Source: Desmodesmus armatus (Eukaryota > Chlorophyta > Chlorophyceae > Sphaeropleales > Scenedesmaceae). Taken from it: DNA of 64,000 nt. The notes below the pieces were generated by a model. It was not told where the DNA came from. It saw only the letters and a program-made list of their open reading frames with translations, and searched no databases. Positions 1 to 10,242 of the stretch are shown in pieces (position 1 is the first letter of the stretch; each line of letters starts with the position of its first letter). The translations under genes were made by a program, and so were the position numbers. The stretch lies in contig VIIQ02000811.1 of NCBI GenBank assembly GCA_007449985.2, forward strand, positions 1 through 64,000. Direction: 5' to 3'.

Positions 1-540
1 CGCTGCAGCATGCTGCTAGCAGCAAATCGAACTTGGTGCAAGACAAGCAATACACCACCAGACGACCAGTGACCTAGGACACTAGATAGCCTGGACCAGT
101 TACGGCCCTCAAAGCCACAGCACAAGAAAAAGCTAACATAGGTAGCATGTGTACATATACTATACAAGCAACTCAGTTGGACATGACCCCTGGTCCACTT
201 GCAGACCATGCTGCCTGGAATGGCAGGGTCTCAGCGCGCTGCCGCATCCTGCTGTGTGGGTTGTGGCATGATGGTCGCCGGAAGGGCACCCCAGTAGCGC
301 GTGGGTGTTCAGTCTGTAGAGCATGCTCCGCCAGGAACCGCGCAACGCACATGCACCTGTTAAGTCGTGCATGTTCGTCGGCTGCCCCAGGGCCTGCAGG
401 TCCCTCGTGACACATTTTTCCCAGCTCATAGGCGGTGCCCCCGCGGTGCTGCACCGGCGTCATGCATCAGAGAGAAGAGGGCCTGCCGAGGGTAGCGCTC
501 CTCGCCCATACGCAGGACGTGCCCCGCCACCGCAGCCTGT
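1..540. other. No gene recognised at left edge
   Basis: I see no supported coding region here. The stretch lies downstream (3', on the minus strand) of the decayed LINE and may hold its 3' untranslated region, but I could not find the TGTAAC plus tandem-repeat ending shared by other elements in this window. Confidence 0.4.
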
Positions 541-558
541 GGGCTGTGAGGTGGCTGG

Positions 559-2990
559 CTAGGCTGACTGTGTCACACTGAGACCATAGAGTTGCTTGCT
601 GTGCCGATCAGCGCGACGCACATTCAGAATATGCCGGAGGCAATCAGAGTGCACCACTTCCAACCGGTCAGCCTGCTTCTGAGTAAGAGCCCAGGTCTCA
701 CTGCCAAACAGTAGCACAGGCAGCACATACGCGCGGAAGCACTGCATCTTGAGCTTAACGCCCATGCTGCGGGCGCCCACACACGCTGCATCTCTGCGAA
801 ACGACCCCTGGTCTTGCTGATGCGGGCAGTGATCTCAGCCTCCCAGCTTGCAGAGGTATCGACCACACCCCCCAGATACTTGAAAGAGGGCACATAACGC
901 GCCTCACCACCTGACAACTGCACACTCTCTAGTGGTTGACCATCATGACAAACAGCCATGAGCTCGGTCTTGGCCGCATTGACACACATGCCCATTCTGC
1001 TGCAGACAGAGTCGAACACCTTGAGCATCAGCTCCAGCTCAGACCTGTCACAGCTCATAAGCACTAGGTCATCCGCATACATGAGAGCAGCTATAGTCAA
1101 CATTGTGCTGGGCCCACCAGCCTGGCATGCCAAGGCAGCACCTCTCCCTCAGCCCTGAAGGCTAGCCGCACACCACAACCCTCAGGCATCTCTGCCAGCG
1201 ACAGCCTGACAACACAATCAAAGAAGATGTTGAACAACAGAGGAGCAATCACACAACCCTGACGCACACCACGGCCAATGGCAAACCAATCGCCATGCTC
1301 GCCGGCCAGCTTGACCGCAGCCTGTGTGCCTGTGTGCAGGTCAGCTAGTAGCTCGACCACTTAGGCTCCACACCATAAGCAGATAGCACACGCCAAAGCG
1401 CATCACGGGGGATGGAATCATAGGCCTTGCGCAGGTCAACAAAGGCTAGGTACAGCGGCTGCTTGTACCTGTGGCACTTATACATGATGGACCGCAGGGT
1501 GAAGGTGGCATCTGACAAACCCCTATTGCTCCGAAAAGCACACTGGCTCTCCAACAGCTGGCTATCAACCTGGTCGCTGACACGATGCAGCAGTATCAAG
1601 GCATGCACCTTGCCAGGGATGCTCAACAAGCTAATGGGCCGGTGGTTGGTTGATTCCCTGGCACTGCCTTTGCCCTTAAACAACGGCACTATCAGGGCAC
1701 GCTTCCAATCAAGGGGAGCCTTGCCGGACACCCAAACAGCCACAATCACACGGTGCAACCACTCAGCCATGACCACGCCTGCCTTCAGCAGTGGGGCAAC
1801 AATATTGTCAGCTCCTGCAGCTGCTGCATCCCGCAGGGCAGCTATGGCATCCACAACCTCCTTGAGGGATGGGGGACCACAACTGCTGCCGCTACTGTTG
1901 CTGTTGCCGCTACTGCTGCCAGTACTGCTGTCACCACTGCTGCTGCCGTCACCACTGCTGTCAACATCAGGGCTGTTGTCATCAGCCGTAGCTGGGGTAC
2001 AAGAAGTGTCTCTAGCTGGGCTATCAGCTGCTCCATGTGCTGTTGCTGTTCAGGCGTGACACACTCACCACTGAAAACCTCGTTGAAGTATTCAGTGAAC
2101 CCTTCAGCTGCTCTCGAGTGCTGCGGTACACAGAGCGCCCATCCTTGCTAACCAAGCCCTGTGCGCCAGTCCTGGCAGGTTTGTCTCGGAACAGCTTGCT
2201 GACCGTCTTGTGGAATGCAGCCAGGTGGCCTGCCTTCCACTGACGCTCAGCCTTGGCTGCATGTGCTGCCAGCTGTTTGTTGCGCTGCTTGACGATCCGC
2301 CTGTCCACTAGGTCGCTGAGGGACCGGTATCTGCGCTTGGCTTTGGCTGCTGCAGCTTCTGCACACCCCACCTGCTGCTGCTGGCTGCTGGTGTGCTGGT
2401 CTGGGGGCTGGGCCGCTATTTGCTGTTGCAGTTGCTGCCACCGCCGCTCCTGCTGCTGCAGGCAGCATAGGCGTCATGCTTGCGCTGAATGGTGTCGCGA
2501 ATGGGCTGTGGGAGCTCCTCTTTGTGGCAGCGGCGGGGCTGAGGGCCGAGCTCAGCAGTAGCAGTTTCCTGCGTTGCTTGCATGAAAGCTCGCCACTCTG
2601 CCTCCACGGCCTGGGGTCCAACAGCTGCGTCATCAGCGGCACTAGCAGCAGCCAGCGCAGCAAATTTGTTGCGCATGCTGCTCGCAAACTGTTGTTGCAC
2701 CTGCTGTTGCTGCAGCCTCCCAATGTCAAACCTGGAGGGTCGTGCAGTGTTGCGTGCTGTAGGCTGTTGCCGTGCTGAGCTGAGGCGCAGCTGTAAGGTG
2801 CACACCAGGAGCCTGTGGTCGCTGCAGCCCACACCCCTGAATACCCTGCAGTCCCGGATGCTGCTGCGGAACCTGCTGCTGCACAGGATGTAGTCAATAA
2901 CACGCTGCTTGCCGGGCTGGTTCTGCCTGGGTTCCAGCTGGTGTGTGTACTGGTGTATGCTCTTGTGCTCGAACAGGGTGTTGGTTATTT
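559..2990 (-). mobile_element. Decayed LINE (non-LTR retrotransposon), endonuclease C-terminus plus reverse transcriptase
   Basis: Reading the minus strand from about 2990 down, the order is: the C-terminal end of an APE-type endonuclease (NTLFEHKSIHQYT, then VIDYIL, then GCSDHRLLV near 2830, the typical SDH end motif); a basic linker (2371-2024); the reverse transcriptase fingers and palm (HRPISLLSIPGKVHAL, FVDLRKAYDSIP, about 1854-1345; GVRQGCVIAPLLFN, about 1285); the catalytic YADD near 1080; and a thumb/connection segment ending LRHILNVRRADRHS (about 780-559). The frame changes near 2400, 2030, 1355, 1125 and 775, and a stop follows PKWSSY, so no single protein is encoded. The element is 5'-truncated inside the endonuclease, next to an AT-rich spacer, and sits upstream of the first visible TLDc-gene exon, probably in an intron. 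The domain order fits jockey/CR1/L1-like LINEs; clade not determined. Confidence 0.85.
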
Positions 2991-3062
2991 TTGTTTGCTT
3001 ATTTTATTTATCTTTATTTATTTATTCATTTATATTTTTGATTTTTTCATACATGTTGCTTT
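2985..3062. other. AT-rich spacer
   Basis: A T-rich run built on TTTATT repeats separates the truncated 5' end of the LINE from the 3' splice site at 3089. It stands out in an otherwise GC-rich window. On the LINE strand it is A-rich and lies immediately upstream of the truncation point. It might help as a polypyrimidine-like tract for the following acceptor, although a normal acceptor (tacccgcag) is also present. Confidence 0.6.
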
Positions 3063-3089
3063 CTGCTGCTGTTCTGCTTGTACCCGCAG

Positions 3090-3848
3090 GCCATCGTCCA
3101 GAGCTTCCTAGGGTTTGGCCTGCAAGGCCTCAAACCCCGCATGGGGGGCTGGGGGTGGGCCGAGCTGCAGGACATCAACGCGGCTATTCACTGGCAGGTG
3201 GGTGGATATGTAGACAGAGAGCGAGCATCAACCGTGACGAGCCATTTAAAAGGGGAAGTCAACGTATTAACTGTGTCGAAAGCATTGACGCTGTGTGTGT
3301 GTGGGGGGGCGGGGGGCGAGGAGTCGCCTGTGGGGGGGGGGGGGGGGGTGACCAACAGCAGGGGTGGTTTTGTGGGGCCTGGGGGTGGGTCGGAGCTGCA
3401 GGAAATCAATGCGGCCATACACTGGCAGGTGGGTGGGGAGCGGGGAGCGGGGGGGAGCGTCAACTTGAAGGTGGTGGGGACCGGGGAGGAAAAGGGGGGG
3501 CACAAACCTACATGTGCGCCAAGCCAGGCTCCACGTGCCCAGGCAATGGTACTGTGGGCCACAATATGTTTTTACTGATATGTAGTTCTGGCCAGGGTCA
3601 GTGGCCATGGGCATAGAGCCAGAACACTGCCCCAAGGGAAAATGGCAGAATGAATGATCTTTACTACCCTAGAGCCTTGCCTGTATCTAGCCATTTGCCG
3701 CATCCCCATATATCACAGATACTGTGAGAACTGACCAAGTTATTCCGGATTTCCAAGCATCATGTTGCGCATCTTCGCACTGAATGTCACCCATTGCAGG
3801 ATTGGGCCAGCTGTGTGATCCAGCAGGCCTCACGGGGTGAGCTGGACT

Positions 3849-3880
<32 letters not shown>

Positions 3881-6800
3881 GCAGTAGTGAGTGGCGGCAG
3901 CAGTCTGTCAGCCACCACACCGCGGCGGCTGAGGGTGGCGGATGCACGGCAGCAGCACCAGCAGCACCAACAGGTGGAGATGCAGACACTAGGTAGGTGG
4001 ATTGGGGGGGGGGGGGTGTAGAGAAGGGGGGGCTGAGGAGGATGGGGGATGCACGGCAGCAGCACCAACAGTGGAGATGCAGACGTTAGGTAGGCATGCC
4101 TCTGTTCTGGGGGGGGGGGTGTAAGGGGTTGGCTGATGCACGGCAGCAGCACCAGCAGCACCAGCAGGTGCAAGTGCAGACACTAGGTAGGTGGGTTGGC
4201 TTGCACGGATCGAAACCAAGCGCGCCCGCACCCGTTGGCGCACACACCAGCAGGCGGACGCCCGCTCTCGCACCCACTCATGCACACCACATGGCGCTGC
4301 CATCGTTCTACTTTTTGCAAAACCCACACGTATTGCCTGCAGGCTTGTCGTCGCCTGGCTACACTGCAGGGCCGATGTCCCCTGTCAATCTGTCAGCAGC
4401 TGGGGTACCTCTGCCCAGGGGACAGGTGAGTGATCATGTGCACAGATTTTGCTAGCAACTCCCAGCTCCTGGTGGTGCAGAACCCTGCTTGCCTGAAGTC
4501 CTGAACAGTGTTGAGACAGCTATTACACACACAAGCAAGCGAGTTCACGTCACCTGTATGTGGTTTGCTTACAACTTGACATCGGATGTCAACAGGGGCG
4601 GCAACATGGATGATATGTTGGCTGGGCGGCGCAGTGTTCTGCTGCTGGCAGCAAAATGCATGTTCTTTTGTTGTAGATCAGTTGCTCTAGCTGCTTTACA
4701 TTATAGCCAAATGCAATCTGGTGTGTGGCTGTGCTGTGGCGTGCCGTGCTGTGTGCAGGCGCCCCCTGTGATGAGTCAACCCTCTGTGGTCGCATCCCCT
4801 GCAGCACTAGCAGCACTTGCAGGTGCGTTGACTAAGTGACACATGTCACATGTCACTCATGACAGTCACACCTCAACGAGCTCACATGCGGCAAGCACTG
4901 TCACAGGTGTAACTACTACATGTATGCGTCTACGCATGCCGCAGATGTTTGTGTATGCAGCACATGCACTCTGAAGAACTTCAACGTCAACGTTGACCAA
5001 GACAGATTGCATTGCTGGCTGCACAGCTGGATGCCATTGTTGTCTGGCACGGGTTATGGACACGACCGACATGCAGTGTGCTGCGGGCTGCTGCTGCTGC
5101 TGCTGCTGCTGCTGCAGCTGTGTTGCCGCCGCTTCACCAAGGCAACCCCTGGCTGTGCTATACAGCACTGCTAGGGATGGAATCAGCCTGGCCACACTTA
5201 TGCGCAAGGCTGAAAAGGTACGCGGGGGGGGGGGGGGGGTATCGGGGGGACGGTGGTCCTCTTGGGTTGCAGGGAGGGGGTGGTTTGGTTGTTGAAGGGA
5301 TGACATCAGCCTGGCCAGACTCATGTGCTGCAAGGGCAACAAGGGGAGCGGGGGCAGCACACATTGTATTTGGTTCATGTAGAGTAGTAGCGTCCAACTC
5401 AGTGCTGGTTGCCTCCCTTCTGTAGTTGGAGTCAGCTGCAGCGTCGCTGCTTGTGCACAAGAGCTCCCTGGCTGGGCCTTCCCTTGCCGAAGGCTAGGCG
5501 AGAGCTACCTGGCTTTGCCCTAGGGCAGAGAAGAAAAAAGCCCAGAGCTGAGGCAGCTGCCGCCCATCCTATCCTATCCTATCCTTCGGCTAGTACCAAC
5601 GCTGATGCAACGATGTTATCCTTTTTGTGCACAGGTTGCTCCCTCGCTGCTGCTGGTGAAGGACTGTGGGGGTGCTGTGTTTGGCGCATATGTTGTCAAC
5701 CTGAACCCTAAACCCCTGAACCCTGAACCCCTAAAACCCAACCCTAAACCTTTTGCGCACAGGTTGCTCCCTCGCTGCTGCTGGTGAAGGACTGTGGGGG
5801 TGCTGTGTTTGGCGCATATGTTGTGGATGCCTGGCGCTTCAGCCCACGCTTCTACGGCTCGGGAGAGACGTTCGTGTTTCAGGTGGGTGATGCCCGAACA
5901 ACAGTGGCACTTGTTGATGCACAACCCTTATGCGCAATGCTATGCGCAACATCAGTGGTAATGTGTCTTGCCAATCAGCGAGCCCACACTTCTATGGCTC
6001 GGGAGAGACGTTCGGGGTTCAGGTGGGTGATGCTTGAACAGCATCGGTACATTATTCGCAAGTCCTGTACGCAAAACCAGTGGTATTGTGTCTTGCCCAT
6101 CAGCAAGCCCAAGGTTTTTAGGCGCAGGGAAGGCATCTTCAGTGCAAGTGGTGGGCTTACATATGTTATGATGTGTCATATCGCAAACCGAGCACATGCT
6201 GTTACGGGTCAGGGGAGAGGGTTGTGCTCTTCTGTCTTGGTTACTCACTCACTCACTCACTCACTCACTCACTCACTCACTCACTCACTCACTCACTCAC
6301 TCACTCACTCACCCTTGTGCTGCTCTGTGTCCTGCTGCGTGCTCTTCACCCTCCCGCGTGCCCTGCACCCTCCCGCGCTGTGCTGTGCTGTGCTGTGTCG
6401 TGCTGTGCTGTGCTCAGCTTGAGCCCAGCAACAGCATGTGGCCGTGGCTGAACGTCCCAGGACACCGGAACGACTTCTTCCAGTACGCCAGCCCTGAGGC
6501 CCTGGGGGTGGGGGGTGCAGGACACTGGGCCATAAACTTGGATGAAGACTTGCTACGTGGCAGCAGCGGGCCGTGTGACACATTCGGCAGCCCTTGCTTG
6601 GTGAGTGGGGGGGGGGGGGTGAGGGAAGGAATGTGTGTGTGTGGGGGGGGGTGCGGGGCACTGGGCGACACATTAGGACGGTGGGGGTGGGCGAAGCGGG
6701 GCACTGGGCCATCAATCTGGATGAAGACTTGCTAAGAGGCAGCAGCGGGCCCTGTGACACATTCGGCAGCCCTTGCTTGGTGAGTGGGGGGTGGGGGGGG

Positions 6801-7992
6801 GGGGGGGGGTGCGGTGCACTGGGCGACACATTAGGACGGTGGGGGTGGGGGGTGCGAGGCACTGGGCCATAAACTTGGATGAAGACTTGCTATGTGGCAG
6901 CAGCGGGCCCTGTGACACATTTGGCAGCCCTTGCTTGGTGGAGGGAGTGTGTGTGTGTGGGGGGGGGGGGCACTGGGCGACACATTAGGACGGTGGGGGT
7001 GGGGCGTGCGGGGCACTGGGCCTGGGTGGGGGTGGGGCGTGCGGGGCACTGGGATGAAGACTTGCTACGTGCCCTGCGACACATTCGGCAGCCCTTGCTT
7101 GGCGAGTGTGTGGTGGAGGGAGGGTGTGTGCGGGGGGGTGGGGGCACTGGGCGACACATTAAGACGGTGGGGGTGGGCGAAGCGGGCCACTGGGCCAATA
7201 ATCTGGATGAAGACTTGCTACAAGGCAGCAGCGGGCCCTGTGACACATTCGGCAGCCCTTGCTTGGTGAGTGTGTGTGTGGGGGGGGGGGGCGACTGGGC
7301 AACCAATCAGGACGGTGGGGGGGGGGGGGTGGGGGTGGGGGGGGGGGGGCAGGGCACTGGGCCATAAAATTGGATGAAGACTTGCTACGTGGCAGCAGCG
7401 GGCCCTGCGACACATTCGGCAGCCCTTGCTTGGTGAGTGTGTGGAGGGAGGGTGTGGGGGGGGGGGTGCGGGGCACTGGGCGACACATTAGGACGGTGGG
7501 GGTGGGGGGTGCGGGACACTGGGCCATCAACTTGGATGAAGACTTGTTGCGTGGCAGCAGCGGGCCCTGCGACACATTCAGCAGCCCTTGCTTGGTGAGT
7601 TGAGAGGGGGGCGGGTGAGGGAAGGTGTGTGTGCGTGTGTGTTGGGAGGGGGGGGCTGGATAGAAAACCAGGACGGTAGGGGGGTGGGGGGAGCGGGGCA
7701 CTGGGCCATCATGTTGAATGAAGACTTGCTACATGGCAGCAGGCCGTGTGACACATTCGGCGGCCCTTGCTTGGTGGGGGGGGGGGGGGGGCGGGAGATG
7801 CTGAGGGAAGGGGTGTGGGGGTGTGTGTGGGGGGGGGGGGGGTGCGGGGCACTGGACGACAAATCAGGGTGGGGTGGGGGGGTGGGGGTGGGGGGGGGGG
7901 GGGGGGGTACAGGGCACTGGGCCATCAACTCGGATGAAAACTTGCTACGTGGCAGCAGCGCGCCGTGCGACACATTCGGCAGCCCTTGCCTG
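3090..7992 (+). CDS. TLDc-domain protein (partial gene; multiple exons, tandemly duplicated 3' exon)
   Basis: Exons by splice sites and frame: 3090-3197, 3800-3992, 4343-4425, 4759-4822, about 5118-5217, 5763-5882, 6418-6600. The first four encode a linker (AELQDINAAIHWQ; DWASCVIQQASRGE; an Ala/Gln-rich part). The last three form a TLDc domain: LYSTARDGISLATLMRK, then LLLVKDCGGAVFGAYVV and FYGSGETFVFQ, then NDFFQYASPEALGVGGAGHW and NLDEDLLRGSSGPCDTFGSP. TLDc proteins act in oxidative-stress resistance and V-ATPase regulation; the specific role here is unknown. Upstream exons lie outside the window or beyond the LINE. The usual final TLDc strand (VEVWGF-like) was not found after 7992. In the exon at 5118-5217, LPPLHQGNPW and LYSTARDG lie in different frames, so there is one indel. 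That break, the missing end and the many decoy copies make a pseudogene possible. Confidence 0.7.
3375..3427 (+). repeat. Partial copy of TLDc-gene exon 3090-3197 with 5' splice site
   Basis: Repeats the 3' half of the upstream exon (SELQEINAAIHWQ against AELQDINAAIHWQ) and the following donor gtgggtgg, but not its acceptor half. It lies in the next intron, after a poly-G run. Confidence 0.85.
3950..4195 (+). repeat. Three copies of a CAG-rich exon 3' end with donor
   Basis: The segment GCACGGCAGCAGCACC...CAGACACTAGGTAGG at the 3' end of exon 3800-3992 recurs near 4050-4094 and 4138-4195. Each copy ends with the same AG/GTAGG donor context and is separated from the next by a poly-G run. Confidence 0.75.
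5285..5345 (+). repeat. Partial copy of the first TLDc exon
   Basis: GGGATGACATCAGCCTGGCC repeats GGGATGGAATCAGCCTGGCC of the exon ending at 5217. It encodes a degenerate RDDISLARLM in place of RDGISLATLM and follows the poly-G run of that intron. Confidence 0.7.
5636..5698 (+). repeat. Upstream partial copy of the TLDc LLLVKD exon with 3' splice site
   Basis: Identical to the start of exon 5763-5882, including the acceptor (gcacag), and coding VAPSLLLVKD through GAYVV. It then stops abruptly and runs into a telomere-like sequence. Confidence 0.9.
5699..5753 (+). repeat. Interstitial telomere-like repeat
   Basis: About 50 bp built from ACCCTAAACCCCTGAACCC, CCCTAAAACCC and AACCCTAAACC units, that is degenerate CCCTAAA (plant) and CCCTAAAA (Chlamydomonas-type) telomere motifs. 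It sits exactly between the two copies of the LLLVKD exon. Confidence 0.75.
5985..6028 (+). repeat. Downstream partial copy of the FYGSGETF exon end with donor
   Basis: Repeats CTTCTACGGCTCGGGAGAGA of exon 5763-5882 as CTTCTATGGCTCGGGAGAGA, followed by the same CAG/GTGGGTGATG donor. It lies in the next intron. Confidence 0.85.
6240..6313 (+). repeat. (CTCA)n microsatellite
   Basis: About 18 perfect copies of the tetranucleotide ACTC/CTCA in the intron before exon 6418-6600. The long LTHSLTHS reading frames across it are artefacts of the repeat. Confidence 0.98.
6508..7992 (+). repeat. Nine-copy tandem array of the TLDc 3' exon half plus donor
   Basis: Copies end at 6600, 6779, 6937, 7101, 7265, 7432, 7594, 7773 and 7992, so the period is 158-219 bp. 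Each carries GHWAINLDEDLL...PCDTFGSPCL followed by the donor gtgagtg or a variant and a long poly-G run, then a short GCACTGGGCGACACATTAGG spacer. Only the first copy has the 5' half of the exon and a proper acceptor. Copy 4 is internally deleted and has a GC donor; copy 3 has GTGGAG; copy 8 has an in-frame 3-base loss. The other copies keep the reading frame, with substitutions such as R/C/Q/H after DLL. Confidence 0.92.
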
Positions 7993-7999
7993 GTGAGGG

Positions 8000-8941
8000 G
8001 GGCGCGAGACCTTGGCCACGCATCATGCCTTTCAAAAGACCTCTTTCTAAAGGAACCAATTCAGTAAGTGCGGTGGCTCAGCGATTCAGTAAGTGGGGTG
8101 GCCCAGCATGCATGGGGCTGCATACACCTCAAAAGCTTGCAATTGCCAATGCTGGGTAAGCACACTACTATAGGAATAGGAATAGTCCCAGGTGCAGTCG
8201 GCTTCCTCTGAAGCCATCACCTATAGGAACACCAACCCCACACATCTCGGCGCCGAAGGCACTAGTGTGTTTGGAGTGGGCGCACGCGTTCCTACCCGAG
8301 GATATGGGTCCCCGGTACCAGCTTCGCGCTTGCCTGACACACTTGGCAGTGGCTAGACTACTGCAGAAATCACGTGATCCCCAGAGCTGGAGTCATTTGT
8401 AGCAAAGCTGCTTGTGCTCTCCGTCGTACCATCCCATCACTCCTGTTGGGGTGGGGTTGTGCTTCTGGATCCTTACTGCCTTGCATCGCATGGCTGTCAC
8501 TCTTGATTGCAGGCAAGCAAGGAAGACTTTGAGATATTGGCAGTGGAGCTGTGGCACGTGCATTGATGCAGCAGCTGAGGGGAGGCAGCGCCGACAGCAG
8601 CAGAAGCAGCAGCAGCAATACTGTTGGATTGAAAGGCAGCAGCCATTGTGCTTGCACCACTGCGCACTTGAGTGGTGCAACAGCATGTAAGATTTGTAAG
8701 GGGCCCACAAGAGCATACTCAATACTGCATACTACGGCTATGTGTTTGTCTCCAACTGTCGGCTGTACGTGGTGCCGCTCATCTCGTTTGTAGCGCACAA
8801 TAGCTGCCATCAGGGTGTGGGCCTCGGTGATGCTTGCCTTTGGGAAGAGCGGCACAGGCAGCTGCAGTCCCCTTGGCCTGGACAGGCTGATAAAATGACT
8901 TGTTGTGCTTGGTTCAAGCCAAAACCGACCACAAGGGTGCA
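8000..8941. other. No gene recognised
   Basis: I see no supported gene between the TLDc array and the tRNA. A short hairpin-like GTAGC-AAA-GCTGC at 8399-8411 resembles the 3' hairpin of retroelements further right. The expected last TLDc exon was not found here. Confidence 0.4.
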
Positions 8942-9013
8942 TGCCCCCACGCGGATTTGAACCACGGACCCCAGCATTACAAGTGCTGTGCTCTACCCCT
9001 GAGCTATAAGGGC
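8942..9013 (-). tRNA. tRNA-Thr (anticodon UGU)
   Basis: A 72-nt cloverleaf can be folded by eye: acceptor GCCCTTA pairs with TGGGGGC (with G-T pairs), then D-arm GCTC/GAGC, anticodon stem CAGCA/TGCTG with loop CTTGTAA (anticodon TGT), variable GGGTC, T-arm CGTGG/CCGCG with loop TTCAAAT, and discriminator A. There is no intron. It lies next to the nested LINE locus, so a tRNA-derived SINE is an alternative, but the cloverleaf is intact. Confidence 0.9.
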
Positions 9014-9102
9014 GCTGATGTGCGGAGGGGCGGTTACTGGACTATATGAACCAAGCACCTTGTTCAGGGTTTAGCATTCGCTTTATCTCAATGTAACGAA
9101 CA

Positions 9103-10149
9103 AAGTCCCATGCATGGTGTGTCTGGCTGGCATAGGTGCTGTTGACTTTGGCCGCAGAGTGGCTTGGGCTGTGGCAGCAGAAGGCCCTGCACTGCCTCTG
9201 CTGACGGTAGAGCGCATTGCAGGGCGTGCTGCTGTTGGGGAGTTTTTGGGGAGTTGTTAGGACCTCTTGTCTGTGTGGCTGGCTTTGTGGGGTTGAAGCC
9301 TTGCCTGTGGTCCCCTCCTTTCAGACAGTCTCCTCTGCAGACATCTATGGTGGCGGGTTCTCCCTTTCCGTGCTGTCTGTTCCCGTCCTTGTAGGTCCTG
9401 CAAAGGACTTTGGTTCCCTTCCGATGCTGGGTGTCGTTGCAGCGTAGCTGCGTGTGTCGCCCTGTAACCCTTCTTCTTCTTCTTCTTCTTCTAGTTGTTA
9501 GGACTTTGGTTCCCTTCCGATGCTGGGTGTCGTTGCAGCGTAGCTGCGTGTGTCGCCCTGTAACCCTTCTTCTTCTTGTTGGGGAGTTTTGGCGCGTCTT
9601 GGCTGACTTTGCGGTTTCTGCAATCATCCCTAAGCGGGCGCAGGGGCTTGCGCTCACACAGCAGCCTTTCATTGCATGGCATGTTGTGCTGTCAGGAGGC
9701 AACGGTTTGCGAGTAGTTAGGCATTGAGCGTCTGCATGTGTTGACATGTGAGTTGTTGGCTGCTGTGTGACTTCTGTTCTGCTGGCTTGTGAACAGTGCA
9801 GCGACCGGTGGTGTCGGTGAAGTTGCCCCCACGTACGCCCACTGCAACATGTGGGAGTGGTTTGTGGCTCGCAGCTGTGTGTTCGCTGTTTTCTGTTCCG
9901 TCCGCCCTTTCTTATCGCAACCCAGGTGCGAGAAGCAGTGCCGTTGGCGCCATTCAGTCCTTCCAGTGTATTATATCTCTGTTTTCGCAATCTGGAAGCA
10001 CACTGAGTGTGCGTGACAAGCTTTTGATGGTGGGGTTTGTCCGAACGGCCCCCTTCCGTACTGGTTGTGTCCATCCGTGGCTGGGTTCAGTTGCAACGTA
10101 GTTGCTTGAGAAACCCGTGTAACACCTTCATTCATTAAAGTCCCATGCA
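9103..10149 (+). mobile_element. 5'-truncated LINE copy with 13-bp target-site duplication, nested in the full-length LINE
   Basis: AAAGTCCCATGCA occurs at 9103-9115 and again at 10137-10149. Between them, 9116-10136 matches the last 0.68 kb of the full-length LINE (from about 16154), including the end of ORF2, the 3' UTR, the hairpin and the (ATTC)n tail. It is interrupted by a further insertion at 9247-9576. It differs from the parent by a few small changes only. Confidence 0.9.
9233..9590 (+). mobile_element. (TTC)n-tailed short retroelement with TSD, itself containing a second insertion
   Basis: TGTTGGGGAGTTTT is duplicated at 9233-9246 and 9577-9590; the parental LINE has this site once, near 16275, without the insertion. 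The inserted 9247-9576 ends in a GCAGC-GTA-GCTGC hairpin, CCTGTAACCC and (TTC)n. A second element of the same family (about 9264-9492) sits inside it, bracketed by AGTTGTTAGGAC at 9252-9263 and 9493-9504, which explains the two hairpin/TTC tails. Confidence 0.85.
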
Positions 10150-10242
10150 GCCAGTCCGAGCGACAGCCTAGTGCACAAACAGTGCTTTTGGTACGTCTAG
10201 TATCCATTACGTGCAGCAGCGCAGCATATCAGCTCCGTAAAC

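Noticed and set aside
2247..2903. Additional large minus-strand frame in the decayed LINE
   Set aside because: It is an alternative frame of the endonuclease-to-linker region; LINE motifs lie in the other frames.
6173..6735. Long overlapping frames with LTHSLTHS repeats
   Set aside because: They are translations of the (CTCA)n microsatellite and flanks; the real exon here is 6418-6600 by splice sites and TLDc similarity.
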